DNA from: JANNRR01 sp031401675
Lineage (GTDB): Bacteria > Pseudomonadota > Alphaproteobacteria > Rhodobacterales > Rhodobacteraceae
Length of the DNA stretch: 33,427 bases
Assembly (NCBI GenBank): GCA_031401675.1
Contig: JANNRR010000095.1
Span: 1-33,427 of the forward strand
Direction: 5' to 3'
Shown here: one piece after another, positions 8,810 to 16,735 of the stretch
Position numbering within the stretch: the stretch's first letter is position 1
Layout: every line of letters begins with the position of its first letter
Made by a program: the position numbers and the translations under genes
Notes under the pieces: model-generated
Told to the model about the DNA's origin: nothing
Databases searched by the model: none
The model's input: only the letters and a program-made list of their open reading frames with translations

Positions 8810-10111
8810 TTGAGTAACCTCGGGCGGAAGAATTTGGGCAGGCTGCTGGAGAAACTGACGGTGGAAGCGGGCCGGCTGCGCAGTCAGCTGAAAGCCCTGC
8901 TGTCCTATCCGCTGGAGCCCGGGCTGATCCGGCAGCATGATCGCACCTTTGCCGAACGGGCGGTGCAGACACCGGGGCAGCGGCCCCTTGGGCGAAAGAT
9001 CGCAATTTTTCTGATCTACCAGCCCAAGGCCCTGCTGCGCTCCACCCTGGAAACCTGCCGCACCCTGTCGGCCAAGGGCTATTCCGTGCTGGTCATGTCC
9101 AACGCCGCCCTGTCGCCGTCCGACCATGCCGAGCTTGCGCCCTTGGTCTGGCGGACGATCGAGCGGCCGAATTTCGGCTATGACTTCGGCGGCTACCGCG
9201 ACGGCATCCGGGTGCTGCGCGACCTGCGGACAGCGCCAGAGGCGCTGATAATCCTGAATGACAGCGTTTGGTGGCCGGTTTTCGGCGACGACACGTTGAT
9301 CGACCGGATGGAAGCTGGCGGGAAGGACGTGATGGGAACCATTCTGCACCAGCTGTCGCCGCGTTATGGCAGGCCCCGTCCGCCCTTTCTGGAATCCTTC
9401 TTTTACTGGTTCGGGCCCAGGGTAACCGCCTCGGCGGTGTTCTGGCGCTTCTGGGACCGCTACCGGGTTTCCAGCCTGAAATACAATGCCATCCACCGCG
9501 GCGAACGGCTGCTGACCGGGGCTCTGATCGATGCGGGATTGAGCGCGGCCGGGCTGTTCACCGCCGCAGACCTGATCGCGGCGCTGGCAAAGGCCGGGCA
9601 CGACGAGCAGGTCAGGGCGCTGACCCATGCGGCCTTTACCGACAGCGCCTTTGCCGAAGCCGCGCGGAGACTTCTGGCGGCCCCGCAAAAGACCGGCGCC
9701 TGGTCTGCCGAGGTTCTGAACTTCGTGGCACTGGTGACCGAAAAGCGAATCTTCCATCCAACCTTCCCCTATGCCAGCATGAAGCTGCTGCATGCAAACT
9801 ACCTGAAAAAGACCCCGTCAGAACCCGATACCTCGGTTCACTACCAGATGCGCGCTCGCGTGCTGGCGGCGATTGCAGCGGGCGATTTGCCCGAACCGCT
9901 TTCAGCGGTTAAGGTCGAAATTGAACAGCGCCAGTCCGCTGGAGCAACGGCCGATCTGGTGCAGCGTGGTAGGGCGGAGGCCGCCCGGATCAGCCGCAAG
10001 CGCATGCTGGGCCACCGTCTGGGCCAGGGCCTGCTGCGTCTGGTCGGGGCCGAGCGCTATGCGCGGTTGCGCGAATGGAACCGGGCGCGCAAGAAGCGGC
10101 GCAAGGGCTGA
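8810..10111 (+). CDS. RgpF-like (rhamnan synthesis F family) glycan protein with shared basic tail
   Basis: The ~433-residue product carries the hallmarks of the rhamnan-synthesis-F family, which takes part in building rhamnose-containing and other surface polysaccharides. These are a Rossmann-like strand KIAIFLIYQPKALL, RPNFGYDFGGYRDGI, a LIILNDSVWWPV motif, and ESFFYWFGP where the family has H-L-Q-S-F/Y. The last ~53 residues (from about 381) repeat the tail of the methyltransferase at 7655. The N-terminus is rich in basic and leucine residues and may bind membranes. The start is uncertain: TTG at 8810, TTG at 8834, or GTG at 8861, which has GGAG nine bases upstream. It is the first gene inside the inverted-repeat bracket and converges on the FkbM gene with six bases between stops. 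Confidence 0.78.
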   Translation: MSNLGRKNLGRLLEKLTVEAGRLRSQLKALLSYPLEPGLIRQHDRTFAERAVQTPGQRPLGRKIAIFLIYQPKALLRSTLETCRTLSAKGYSVLVMSNAALSPSDHAELAPLVWRTIERPNFGYDFGGYRDGIRVLRDLRTAPEALIILNDSVWWPVFGDDTLIDRMEAGGKDVMGTILHQLSPRYGRPRPPFLESFFYWFGPRVTASAVFWRFWDRYRVSSLKYNAIHRGERLLTGALIDAGLSAAGLFTAADLIAALAKAGHDEQVRALTHAAFTDSAFAEAARRLLAAPQKTGAWSAEVLNFVALVTEKRIFHPTFPYASMKLLHANYLKKTPSEPDTSVHYQMRARVLAAIAAGDLPEPLSAVKVEIEQRQSAGATADLVQRGRAEAARISRKRMLGHRLGQGLLRLVGAERYARLREWNRARKKRRKG

Positions 10112-10117
10112 CCGGCG

Positions 10118-10954
10118 CTAGCCCGGCGTGCCGAGCCCGAAGCTGGCCGGTGTCAGCAACCGGTCGAGAAACAGGAAATTGGTGGCAGCCTCGGTGCTGC
10201 GGTCCTGGCGCCGGTCGGCGGCATCGGCGGCAGCAAAGGGCGCCAGACCGCGGTCGATGCGAAAGGCGTGGTAGCCCGCCGCCTGCATGAATTCGAAAGT
10301 CGCGGCATAAGCCGGGTTCGGTCGCGGCGCAGCCATGGTGCCGAAATGCGACTGGACCTCGATGATCCAGATCGGCCGGGGGCTTGCGGCCAGCAGCGCC
10401 GCCGCTCCCCTCAGCGCGGCGAGTTCGAAGCCCTCCACATCCATCAGCACCAGCATCCGGCGCCCGCGCAGCGCCACAACATCCTCCAGCCGGACCACCG
10501 GCACGGTCTGCACCTGCGACGCCGGCGCCATCGACAGCCCCTTGACCACGGTTCCGCCCGAGCCACCGCCCTGAATCTCGATGAAGCCGCCGATATCGCC
10601 CGCCGCCACCGGCAGCAGTGTGAACCCCTTCCCCCAGCCGTTGGCCTGGACATGCTTGGCGATCATGGCGCAATTGGCGGGGATCGGCTCGACCGCCACG
10701 GCCGGGATCCCCATCTGCAGCGCGATGCAGGAATAGAACCCGTAATGCGCCCCGACATTCAGGAACAGGTTGCACTGCGGCAGCAAGAGTTGCACCAATG
10801 CCCGCTCCTCGGCCTCCCACTCTGCCCCGATCATCTGCCGAATGCCGCTGAACCTGAACCCCAACGGCGTCTCGACCGCCGGCGCGGCCAGCCGCAACCG
10901 TTCGATTCGGTGGCGGTTGGCGGTTCTGATCCAGTCTTTCAATCTGACGGTCAT
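10118..10954 (-). CDS. FkbM-family methyltransferase
   Basis: A 278-residue SAM-dependent O-methyltransferase of the FkbM family, many members of which act on sugars of surface glycans. Visible marks are NVGAHYGFYS (66-75, SAM-binding loop), AVEPIPANC (87-95), MDVEGFELAALRGA (171-184) and WIIEVQS. I chose the ATG at 10954; the open frame extends further upstream but overlaps the previous gene. The N-terminus (VRLKDWIRTANRHRIERLRL) is a basic amphipathic segment that could lie on the membrane. It is the last gene of a leftward group of three (12472 to 10118), 25 bases after the preceding stop. The acceptor is unknown. Confidence 0.85.
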   Translation of the reverse strand: MTVRLKDWIRTANRHRIERLRLAAPAVETPLGFRFSGIRQMIGAEWEAEERALVQLLLPQCNLFLNVGAHYGFYSCIALQMGIPAVAVEPIPANCAMIAKHVQANGWGKGFTLLPVAAGDIGGFIEIQGGGSGGTVVKGLSMAPASQVQTVPVVRLEDVVALRGRRMLVLMDVEGFELAALRGAAALLAASPRPIWIIEVQSHFGTMAAPRPNPAYAATFEFMQAAGYHAFRIDRGLAPFAAADAADRRQDRSTEAATNFLFLDRLLTPASFGLGTPG

Positions 10955-10979
10955 GGCTTTGCTGCCGCCCACCGCAAGG

Positions 10980-11660
10980 TCACAGCATGAGGTCCGGCAG
11001 ATCGGCGACACGCCAGAGCCCGAGCGACTTGTCGGGCTGCTGGCCCTTTTCGCTGGCGCAGCCCTCGGCGATCAGCCGCTCCGGCGCGGGTAGGTTGTAG
11101 GGCACCCGCGTCAGATCGATGGCACGCCACTGCCCGGTCGAGATGTCGGTGTTGCTGAAGCTCTCGGGATAGGTCGTGGTCAGAAGCCAGGTCGAACCGG
11201 AGGCCTTGATGTTGCGCAGCGCCGCCGACAGATGCGCGTTGGACAGATGCACCAGACAATCCCGCACGAACATGATGTCATGGCGCGGCACCGGCCCCTC
11301 GATCAGGTTGATGACGGAAAACCTCACCCGGTCGCTGCCAAAGCCGGCTTGATTGCGGGCAATCATTTCGGGCACGATATCGGCGCCGTGATAGGCCACG
11401 CCCGCCAGATCCACTTGGCGCATCCAGAAATAGTCGCCGCAGGGCAGATCGAGAAAGCTCCGCGCCCCGAGTTCGGCCACCAGCGGCGGCAACAGGCGGC
11501 GCAGGTCGGCGGTGGCTTCGAGGTTCGAGCCCTTGCCCGAGCGGCTGTGCTTGTCGCCCCACTTGTTCGACCGGTAATACCCGGAAAAGATTTCCGACGG
11601 CGCCCGTCGCGCCAGTTTCCAGCGCCGCACCCGTTCCTTCAACCTGCTGATCGCTCCCAA
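10980..11660 (-). CDS. class I SAM-dependent methyltransferase
   Basis: A 226-residue methyltransferase with motif I FLDLPCGDYFWM (69-80), AYHGADIVPEMIARN as the acidic-loop region and HDIMFVRDCLVHLS as motif IV/V. The start is TTG at 11660, well supported by AGGAG eight bases upstream (11670-11674) and by the absence of a better ATG. An arginine/lysine-rich N-terminus precedes the catalytic domain. It starts 11 bases after the glycosyltransferase stop and clearly belongs to that operon. Proteins of this shape are often annotated as glycan-associated methyltransferases. The substrate is inferred only from neighbours. Confidence 0.75.
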   Translation of the reverse strand: MGAISRLKERVRRWKLARRAPSEIFSGYYRSNKWGDKHSRSGKGSNLEATADLRRLLPPLVAELGARSFLDLPCGDYFWMRQVDLAGVAYHGADIVPEMIARNQAGFGSDRVRFSVINLIEGPVPRHDIMFVRDCLVHLSNAHLSAALRNIKASGSTWLLTTTYPESFSNTDISTGQWRAIDLTRVPYNLPAPERLIAEGCASEKGQQPDKSLGLWRVADLPDLML

Positions 11661-11671
11661 GCCCGCGGCTC

Positions 11672-12472
11672 CTAATGTGTCGCGCCGGCACGTGGCGGCA
11701 GCCTGCCGCCATTTGCGGTCCAGTAATCCACCATCCAGCGCACCTGACCGTGGCCCATGTGCGGAAACCGGTCCCAGAAGCCGGCTCGTTCGGGCAACAG
11801 CGCCAGGGGGCGCGGGTCGCCATGGAAAGTCACCACCCGGCAGCCTTTCGGCGGAGCCTTGGGCGGCAGCACCAGGTCGAGCCCGATCGGGCGGCGCAGA
11901 TGCCGCTTGAAGCTGATCACCCAGTCCTGCGGCCAGTACGACATCCGGCTGGCGGTCGCTCCGACGAATTGCTGTTCATTCTCGAACCGGGCCATCGCCC
12001 CGGCCGGATCGGCCAGAAAACGCTGCCGGATCGCGGTCTCGCCGCCCAGGTCAAAGGCAAAGATGCTGGTGCCGACCTCGGGGCTGGCATTGCCGCCGCC
12101 GGGGCGCCAGTTGTCGCCGATGTCCACGCTGACAAAGCCGCCGGCGTAGTCGAAGAATTCGTCCATCGGCCCGACCACGGCCATGTCCAGATCGATGAAC
12201 AGGCACCGCCCCTTCAGCCCGAAGAGGTCGCGCTGATAGATCGCGAGTTTCGGCCACACCGCCTTGGTGAACCAATCCTGCGCCGCAAGGCCGATCACCG
12301 GCAGCGGCAGCGCCTCGATCCCGGCGTCGAAACCGGCAGCATCGTCGGTCAGGCAGACAAAGCGGAACCGGCCGGTGATGGTCTTGCGGCACGCGTTGAA
12401 CAGCACGTTCACATAGTCCGACGGATAGAGCGTGCCCCATTTCATGCACATTACGATGCGGTCCTGGCTCAT
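11672..12472 (-). CDS. glycosyltransferase with DxD motif (GT-A type)
   Basis: The 266-residue protein looks like a nucleotide-sugar-dependent glycosyltransferase. It has an N-terminal strand IVMCMKWGTLYPSDYV, FVCLTDD, and a central LFIDLDMAVVGPMDEFF in which D94-x-D96 would bind the metal and sugar nucleotide. VVTFHGDPRPL near the C-terminus resembles the late histidine motif of GT8-like enzymes. No signal peptide or membrane segment is seen, so it should act in the cytoplasm on a nucleotide-activated sugar. It is the first gene of the leftward operon and is divergent from neuC, sharing a 156-base intergenic region. Confidence 0.75.
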   Translation of the reverse strand: MSQDRIVMCMKWGTLYPSDYVNVLFNACRKTITGRFRFVCLTDDAAGFDAGIEALPLPVIGLAAQDWFTKAVWPKLAIYQRDLFGLKGRCLFIDLDMAVVGPMDEFFDYAGGFVSVDIGDNWRPGGGNASPEVGTSIFAFDLGGETAIRQRFLADPAGAMARFENEQQFVGATASRMSYWPQDWVISFKRHLRRPIGLDLVLPPKAPPKGCRVVTFHGDPRPLALLPERAGFWDRFPHMGHGQVRWMVDYWTANGGRLPPRAGATH

Positions 12473-12575
12473 CGAATGGCGTCCCCGGCATTCCTATCGG
12501 TGGTGCTACCCCTAGACAATTCGCAAAACCCTGTCCACACCGCAGTCCTTGCGTCGCCAGACCAGCAACGCCGGC

Positions 12576-12603
12576 TTGCGACCCCGACGCGTCCCGCTAT
12601 TGT
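12576..12603 (+). promoter_or_regulatory. possible sigma-70 promoter for neuC
   Basis: TTGCGA (12576-12581) and TATTGT (12598-12603) are separated by 16 bases and lie just upstream of the neuC ATG at 12629. Both boxes are imperfect, but they stand in the only intergenic gap that could drive the rightward neuC operon. Confidence 0.35.
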
Positions 12604-12628
12604 GCGCCGCACCAGCATCAAAGGCCCC

Positions 12629-13750
12629 ATGTCCCGATCCCTGCTCTTTGTCACCGGAACCCGGGCCGATTTCGGCAAGCTGGAGCCATTGGCCATCGCC
12701 GCCCGCGATGCCGGCTTTGCCGTCAGCTTCTTCGTGACCGGCATGCACATGCTGGACCGCTACGGGCTGACCAAGAACGAGGTGCACCGGCTGGCGGGCG
12801 TCGCAGCGTCGGATTTCCTGAACCAGCGCATCGGCGACCCGCAGGACATGGTGCTGGCCAAGACCGTCATCGGTTTTTCCGATTTCGTCGCCGAACACCG
12901 CCCCGATCTGGTGGTGGTGCATGGCGACCGTGTCGAGGCGCTGGCCTGCGCGCTTGTCGCCGCCACCAACTACATCCGCTCGGCCCATATCGAAGGCGGC
13001 GAGGTGTCGGGGACCATCGACGAGGTGTTCCGCCACTGCAACACCAAGCTGGCCACCTGCCATTTCGTCTCGTCGGAGGCGGCCCGGGCCCGGGTGATGG
13101 CACTGGGCGAGCCGCCCGAAGCGGTGCATGCCATCGGCTCGCCGGAACTGGATGTGCATGGCCAGCCCTCCGGCGTCCCGCTGGCAGAGGTCAAGGAACG
13201 CTATGCCATCCCGTTCGACGACTATGGCATCGCGGTCTTTCACCCCGTCACCTCGGAAACCGACAGCATCGGCGCGCAGGCCACCGCGCTTTATGCGGCC
13301 CTCGATGCCTCGGGCCGTGATTTCGTGCTGATCAATCCCAACAACGATCCCGGGTCTCAGGCGATATTTGCCGTGCTGGAACAACTGCCCGCCGCCCGGT
13401 TCCGCCGCCTGCCCTCGATGCGTTTTGCCTATTTTTCCGAACTGCTGCGCAATGCCCGCGTCATGGTCGGCAATTCCAGCGCTGGCGTGCGCGAAGCCCC
13501 GTTTCTGGGCATTCCCAGCCTCGATATCGGCACCCGCCAGACCAACCGGTCGGCGGCGCCGTCGCTGTCCGCCTGCAAGGCCGATGACCGTGCGGGCATC
13601 GACCGCTTTCTGGCCGACGAGTGGGGCCGGCGGTACCCGAGCCATACCGGTTTCGGTCAGGGCCGGGCGGCGGACCGGTTTGTGGCCGTGTTGCAGGACC
13701 CGGGATTCTGGGCGCAACCGCTGCAAAAAGCCTTTCGCGATCTTGGCTGA
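12629..13750 (+). CDS. neuC: NeuC-type UDP-N-acetylglucosamine 2-epimerase (hydrolysing)
   Basis: The 373-residue GT-B-fold enzyme converts UDP-GlcNAc, or a bacillosamine analogue, to the free 2-epimer plus UDP, giving the sugar substrate for NeuB. Motifs are VTGTRADFGKLEPL (8-21), HGDRVEAL (98-105), HIEGGEVSGTIDE (120-132), FRH..TKL (134-141), FHPVTSET, and near 281-306 NSSAGVREAPFLGIP followed by IGTRQTNR. These match the hydrolysing epimerases. I chose the ATG at 12629 because the protein then begins directly with the first beta strand; the open frame upstream has no matching protein. It overlaps the first GT30 gene by eight bases. Without neuA nearby, sialic acid and legionaminic acid routes cannot be told apart. 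Confidence 0.88.
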   Translation: MSRSLLFVTGTRADFGKLEPLAIAARDAGFAVSFFVTGMHMLDRYGLTKNEVHRLAGVAASDFLNQRIGDPQDMVLAKTVIGFSDFVAEHRPDLVVVHGDRVEALACALVAATNYIRSAHIEGGEVSGTIDEVFRHCNTKLATCHFVSSEAARARVMALGEPPEAVHAIGSPELDVHGQPSGVPLAEVKERYAIPFDDYGIAVFHPVTSETDSIGAQATALYAALDASGRDFVLINPNNDPGSQAIFAVLEQLPAARFRRLPSMRFAYFSELLRNARVMVGNSSAGVREAPFLGIPSLDIGTRQTNRSAAPSLSACKADDRAGIDRFLADEWGRRYPSHTGFGQGRAADRFVAVLQDPGFWAQPLQKAFRDLG

Positions 13751-15029
13751 CCCCGCGCCGACCGGGCTTCTTTTGCGCGCTTGGCTGGCCCTGTCGCCGT
13801 GGCTGGCGCCGCTGGCCCGGCGGCACCTGTTGCGGCGTCTGGCGCGCGGCAAGGAAGACCCGGCCCGTTTCCGCGAAAAGCTCGGACAGCCGTCGCTGCC
13901 GCGCCCGGACGGACCGCTGATCTGGATGCATGCCGTCGGTGTCGGCGAGGTTCTGGCCCTGCCCGGACTGGTGACGGCGATCAGGGCGCGCCGGTCGGAC
14001 GTGCAGGTCCTGATCACCTCGTCGTCGCGCACTTCGGCCGAGGCGCTGGCCCCGAACCTGCCGGACGGGGCCCGGCACCAGTTCCTCCCCTTGGACAGCC
14101 TGCCGTTCGTGCACCGGTTTCTGGATCACTGGCGCCCCGACCTGAGCGTCTGGGCCGAGCGTGATATCTGGCCGGCGATGGTGGCCGAAACCGCGCGGCG
14201 CGGCATTCCGCTGGTGCTGATCAATGGCCGGATGAATGCCGCATCGTACCGGGCCAAGGCGCGGGCGCGGCGTTTGTTCAGCGACCTCTATGCCCGGTTT
14301 GCCGCCATCGGGGTGCAGGACGCCGAATCCGCCGGGCATTTTGCCGCCCTGGGGGTGCCGCAGGGCCGGATCACGCTGGACGGATCACTGAAGTCCGGGG
14401 CTGCGGCGCTGGCCGATCAGCCGGGGCTGCGCGCGGTCTGGGAACGGACCCTGGCCGGACGCCGGGTCTGGCTGGCCGCCTCGACCCATCCCGGCGAAGA
14501 AGCGGTGGCCGCTGCGGCACTGGCGCTGCTGCGCCGGTCCGACCCCGCAGCCTGCCTGATCGTAGCACCTCGCGATCCGGCCCGCGCGTTCGAGGTTCTG
14601 GCGGCGATGCGGTCCATGGGCTTCGATGCCGCCCTGACCGAACCGCCCGCCGCTGGCCATGCCGTCTATGTCGTGCCGCGCATTGGCCAGATGGGTCTGT
14701 GGTACCGTCTGGCCGATGCCGCACTGGTCGGCGGGTCTCTGGTGCCGGTGGGCGGCCACAACCCCTACGAGCCGGCACGGCTCGACTGTGCGGTGCTGCA
14801 CGGGCCGGAAGTGGCAAACTTTGCCGCCGACTACGCCGCCCTGGACAGCGCCGGCGGTGCCCGGCTGGTCCGGGATGCCGACGACCTGGCCACGGCCCTT
14901 GCCGACCCGGCGCTGGCCGACCTGCGCGGCCCGGCAGCACAGTTTGCCGGGTCCGGCCGGGCGGCGCTGGAACGGGTGGCAGAAAGGCTCTTGCACCTTG
15001 GGGCCGAGCGGCTAGACCGCAGGGACTGA
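13743..15029 (+). CDS. GT30-family (Kdo-transferase WaaA-like) protein, variant
   Basis: This 428-residue GT-B protein resembles WaaA, the transferase that adds Kdo to lipid A. Recognisable are the membrane-proximal N-terminus, WMHAVGVGEVLALPGL with the likely catalytic glutamate, WAERDIWPAMV, LINGRMNAAS and the C-terminal GGSLVPVGGHNPYEPARL. The family motif D-T-x-G-E just before the last helix region is replaced by P-R-I-G-Q (in VVPRIGQMGLWYRLAD), whereas the next gene keeps DSLGE. The start is TTG at 13743, overlapping neuC by eight bases. This position and the altered motif suggest a specialised transferase, perhaps for the nonulosonate made by NeuB/NeuC rather than Kdo. Loss of activity is also possible. 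Confidence 0.75.
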   Translation: MADPAPTGLLLRAWLALSPWLAPLARRHLLRRLARGKEDPARFREKLGQPSLPRPDGPLIWMHAVGVGEVLALPGLVTAIRARRSDVQVLITSSSRTSAEALAPNLPDGARHQFLPLDSLPFVHRFLDHWRPDLSVWAERDIWPAMVAETARRGIPLVLINGRMNAASYRAKARARRLFSDLYARFAAIGVQDAESAGHFAALGVPQGRITLDGSLKSGAAALADQPGLRAVWERTLAGRRVWLAASTHPGEEAVAAAALALLRRSDPAACLIVAPRDPARAFEVLAAMRSMGFDAALTEPPAAGHAVYVVPRIGQMGLWYRLADAALVGGSLVPVGGHNPYEPARLDCAVLHGPEVANFAADYAALDSAGGARLVRDADDLATALADPALADLRGPAAQFAGSGRAALERVAERLLHLGAERLDRRD

Positions 15030-15045
15030 AACAGGGACCGGCCAG

Positions 15046-16386
15046 ATGGCGCGCGCAGATTTCCGCTACCGGCTGATCCTGACGCTGTACCGCCTGCTGT
15101 GGTATCCGGCCTTGCCGGTGATCCTGGCCTACTTCTGGCTGCGCGGCCGGCGCGATCCGGCCTATCGGCGGCACCTGCGCGAACGGCTGGGCGGCGGGCC
15201 GGTGCTGCCGGGTTCGGTCTGGGTGCATGCGGTATCGCTGGGCGAAATGCGCTCGGCGGTGCCGCTGGTCCGGGCGCTGCTCGACAGGGGTGAAAGCGTG
15301 ACCACCACCCACCTGACCCCGGCCGGTCGAAGCGCCAGCGAGGCCGCCTTTGGCCCCGAGATTGCGTCCGGGCGGCTGATCGCGCGCTATCTGCCGATGG
15401 AGTTTGGCTGGGCCTACCGCCGGTTCCTGCGCGCCCGTCCCTGTCTGGCGCTGGTGATGGAGATCGAGGTCTGGCCGGTCATGGTTGCCGAGGCGGCGCG
15501 GGCGGGCGTGCCGCTTTACCTTGCCAACAGCCAGTATCCGGCCCGCAGCTACGCCCGCGATTGCGGCTTTGCCCGCCGGATCGGCCACCCGGTCCGCCAG
15601 GTTGCCGGGGTGCTGGCCAAATCGGTCACCCACGCTGACCGGTTCCGCGACCTTGGCGCGCCCAATGTCCATGTCTGCGGCGAGTTGCGCTTTGACCAGC
15701 CGATTGCCCCGGGCCTGCTGGCCGCCGCAGCGGCGCTGCGGAAATCGGCACTTGGCGGCCGCCCGGTGGTGGCGGTGGCCAGCGTTGTCGCCGGCGAGGA
15801 TCCGGCCTACCTTGCCGTCTACCGCGCCATTCAGGTCCGATATCAGGCAGCCGGCGAACCGCCGCCCCTGTTCCTGCACATCCCGCGCGCCCCGGAACGC
15901 TTTGCCCTGGCCGGTGACCTGCTGACCGCCGCCGGTCAGCGGGTACGGCGACGGTCTGACCTTCTGGATCAAGCGCTGGCGCCCCGGGCCAAGGTCGATC
16001 TGTCGGCAACCGATGTGCTGTTGGGCGATTCGCTGGGCGAGATGTATTTCTACCTGGCCCTCGCCGATCTGGTGATTGCCGGCGGTGGCTTCCTGCCGTC
16101 GGGGGCGCACAACGTCATCGAACCGCTGGCCCTCAGAAAACCGGTACTGACCGGCCCGAACGTCTGGCCGATCGAATATCCGGCAGTCGAGGCTGAAGCC
16201 GCCGGGGTTCTGACGGTCTGCCCGACGCCGGTGGCGATGGCCGACCGGCTGCTCGGGTTGCTTGGCGACCCGGCAGCCCTTGCCGCCATGTCGGCACAGG
16301 CGGCAGATTTCTTTACGGCGCATTCCGGCGCGACGGCGCGAACAATGGCCGTGATCGCGCCGCTGCTGCGCCAGCCGGGGGGTTAG
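15046..16386 (+). CDS. waaA: GT30-family 3-deoxy-D-manno-octulosonic-acid transferase-like protein
   Basis: The 446-residue protein is a second WaaA-type transferase directly after the first (16 bases apart). It has an N-terminal hydrophobic segment (YRLLWYPALPVILAYFWL), WVHAVSLGEMRSAVPLV with the catalytic-type glutamate, MEIEVWPVMV, SQYPARS and an intact DSLGEMYFYLALAD. GGGFLPSGAHNVIEPLAL follows. The ATG is preceded by GGGA. Sequence divergence from the upstream paralog is large, so this is not a recent duplication. It could be the housekeeping Kdo transferase or a locus-specific enzyme; the absence of lipid A genes nearby favours the latter. It is the last gene inside the inverted-repeat bracket. 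Confidence 0.8.
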   Translation: MARADFRYRLILTLYRLLWYPALPVILAYFWLRGRRDPAYRRHLRERLGGGPVLPGSVWVHAVSLGEMRSAVPLVRALLDRGESVTTTHLTPAGRSASEAAFGPEIASGRLIARYLPMEFGWAYRRFLRARPCLALVMEIEVWPVMVAEAARAGVPLYLANSQYPARSYARDCGFARRIGHPVRQVAGVLAKSVTHADRFRDLGAPNVHVCGELRFDQPIAPGLLAAAAALRKSALGGRPVVAVASVVAGEDPAYLAVYRAIQVRYQAAGEPPPLFLHIPRAPERFALAGDLLTAAGQRVRRRSDLLDQALAPRAKVDLSATDVLLGDSLGEMYFYLALADLVIAGGGFLPSGAHNVIEPLALRKPVLTGPNVWPIEYPAVEAEAAGVLTVCPTPVAMADRLLGLLGDPAALAAMSAQAADFFTAHSGATARTMAVIAPLLRQPGG

Positions 16387-16398
16387 GGAAGGACGAAC

Positions 16399-16665
16399 AT
16401 TGGTGGAATCGCCTTCGATCTTGCCACCTGCACTGTCGGTCGATGTGCAGCGCCGGGCCGATCAGGTGGCCGTCCAGTGGACGGACGCCCGGCCCGTTGC
16501 CCGAGAGCGCAAGCGAAGGGCAAGGGAGGTAGGGCTTGGCGGCGTGGTCGGGAAATCAGACCGCGCCTGCCTGGGTGGGCGCACACTACGCGCCTGCCAA
16601 GGGGCAGGCAGGCGCGGTCGTCGGGGACATGCCCCGACTTGATTGAAATCAAATCCGACAAGAAA
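16399..16665 (-). repeat. structured intergenic repeat, copy 2 (right arm of a long inverted repeat)
   Basis: Reverse complement of the element at 8482-8735, with the same 27-base and 50-base identical blocks. Compared with copy 1 it has an extra small stem (GTCGGGG/CCCCGAC, about 16620-16640) and retains the 10-bp-arm hairpin (16589-16616). The same end of the element faces inward in both copies. It occupies most of the 398-base gap between the GT30 gene and the small orphan gene. No gene is supported inside it. Confidence 0.85.
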
Positions 16666-16735
16666 CGGAAACGGACCTGGACCCACCAGCAACAAGCCTG
16701 AAAGACACTGCTCGATTCGGAACAATTCTTTGCAA

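Noticed and set aside
11675..12628. Upstream extension of the neuC frame
   Set aside because: It covers the divergent glycosyltransferase gene, and the family's first strand begins right after the ATG at 12629.
14371..16323. 650-codon minus-strand open frame
   Set aside because: Opposite the two GT30 genes with conserved motifs; no domain is recognisable in it.
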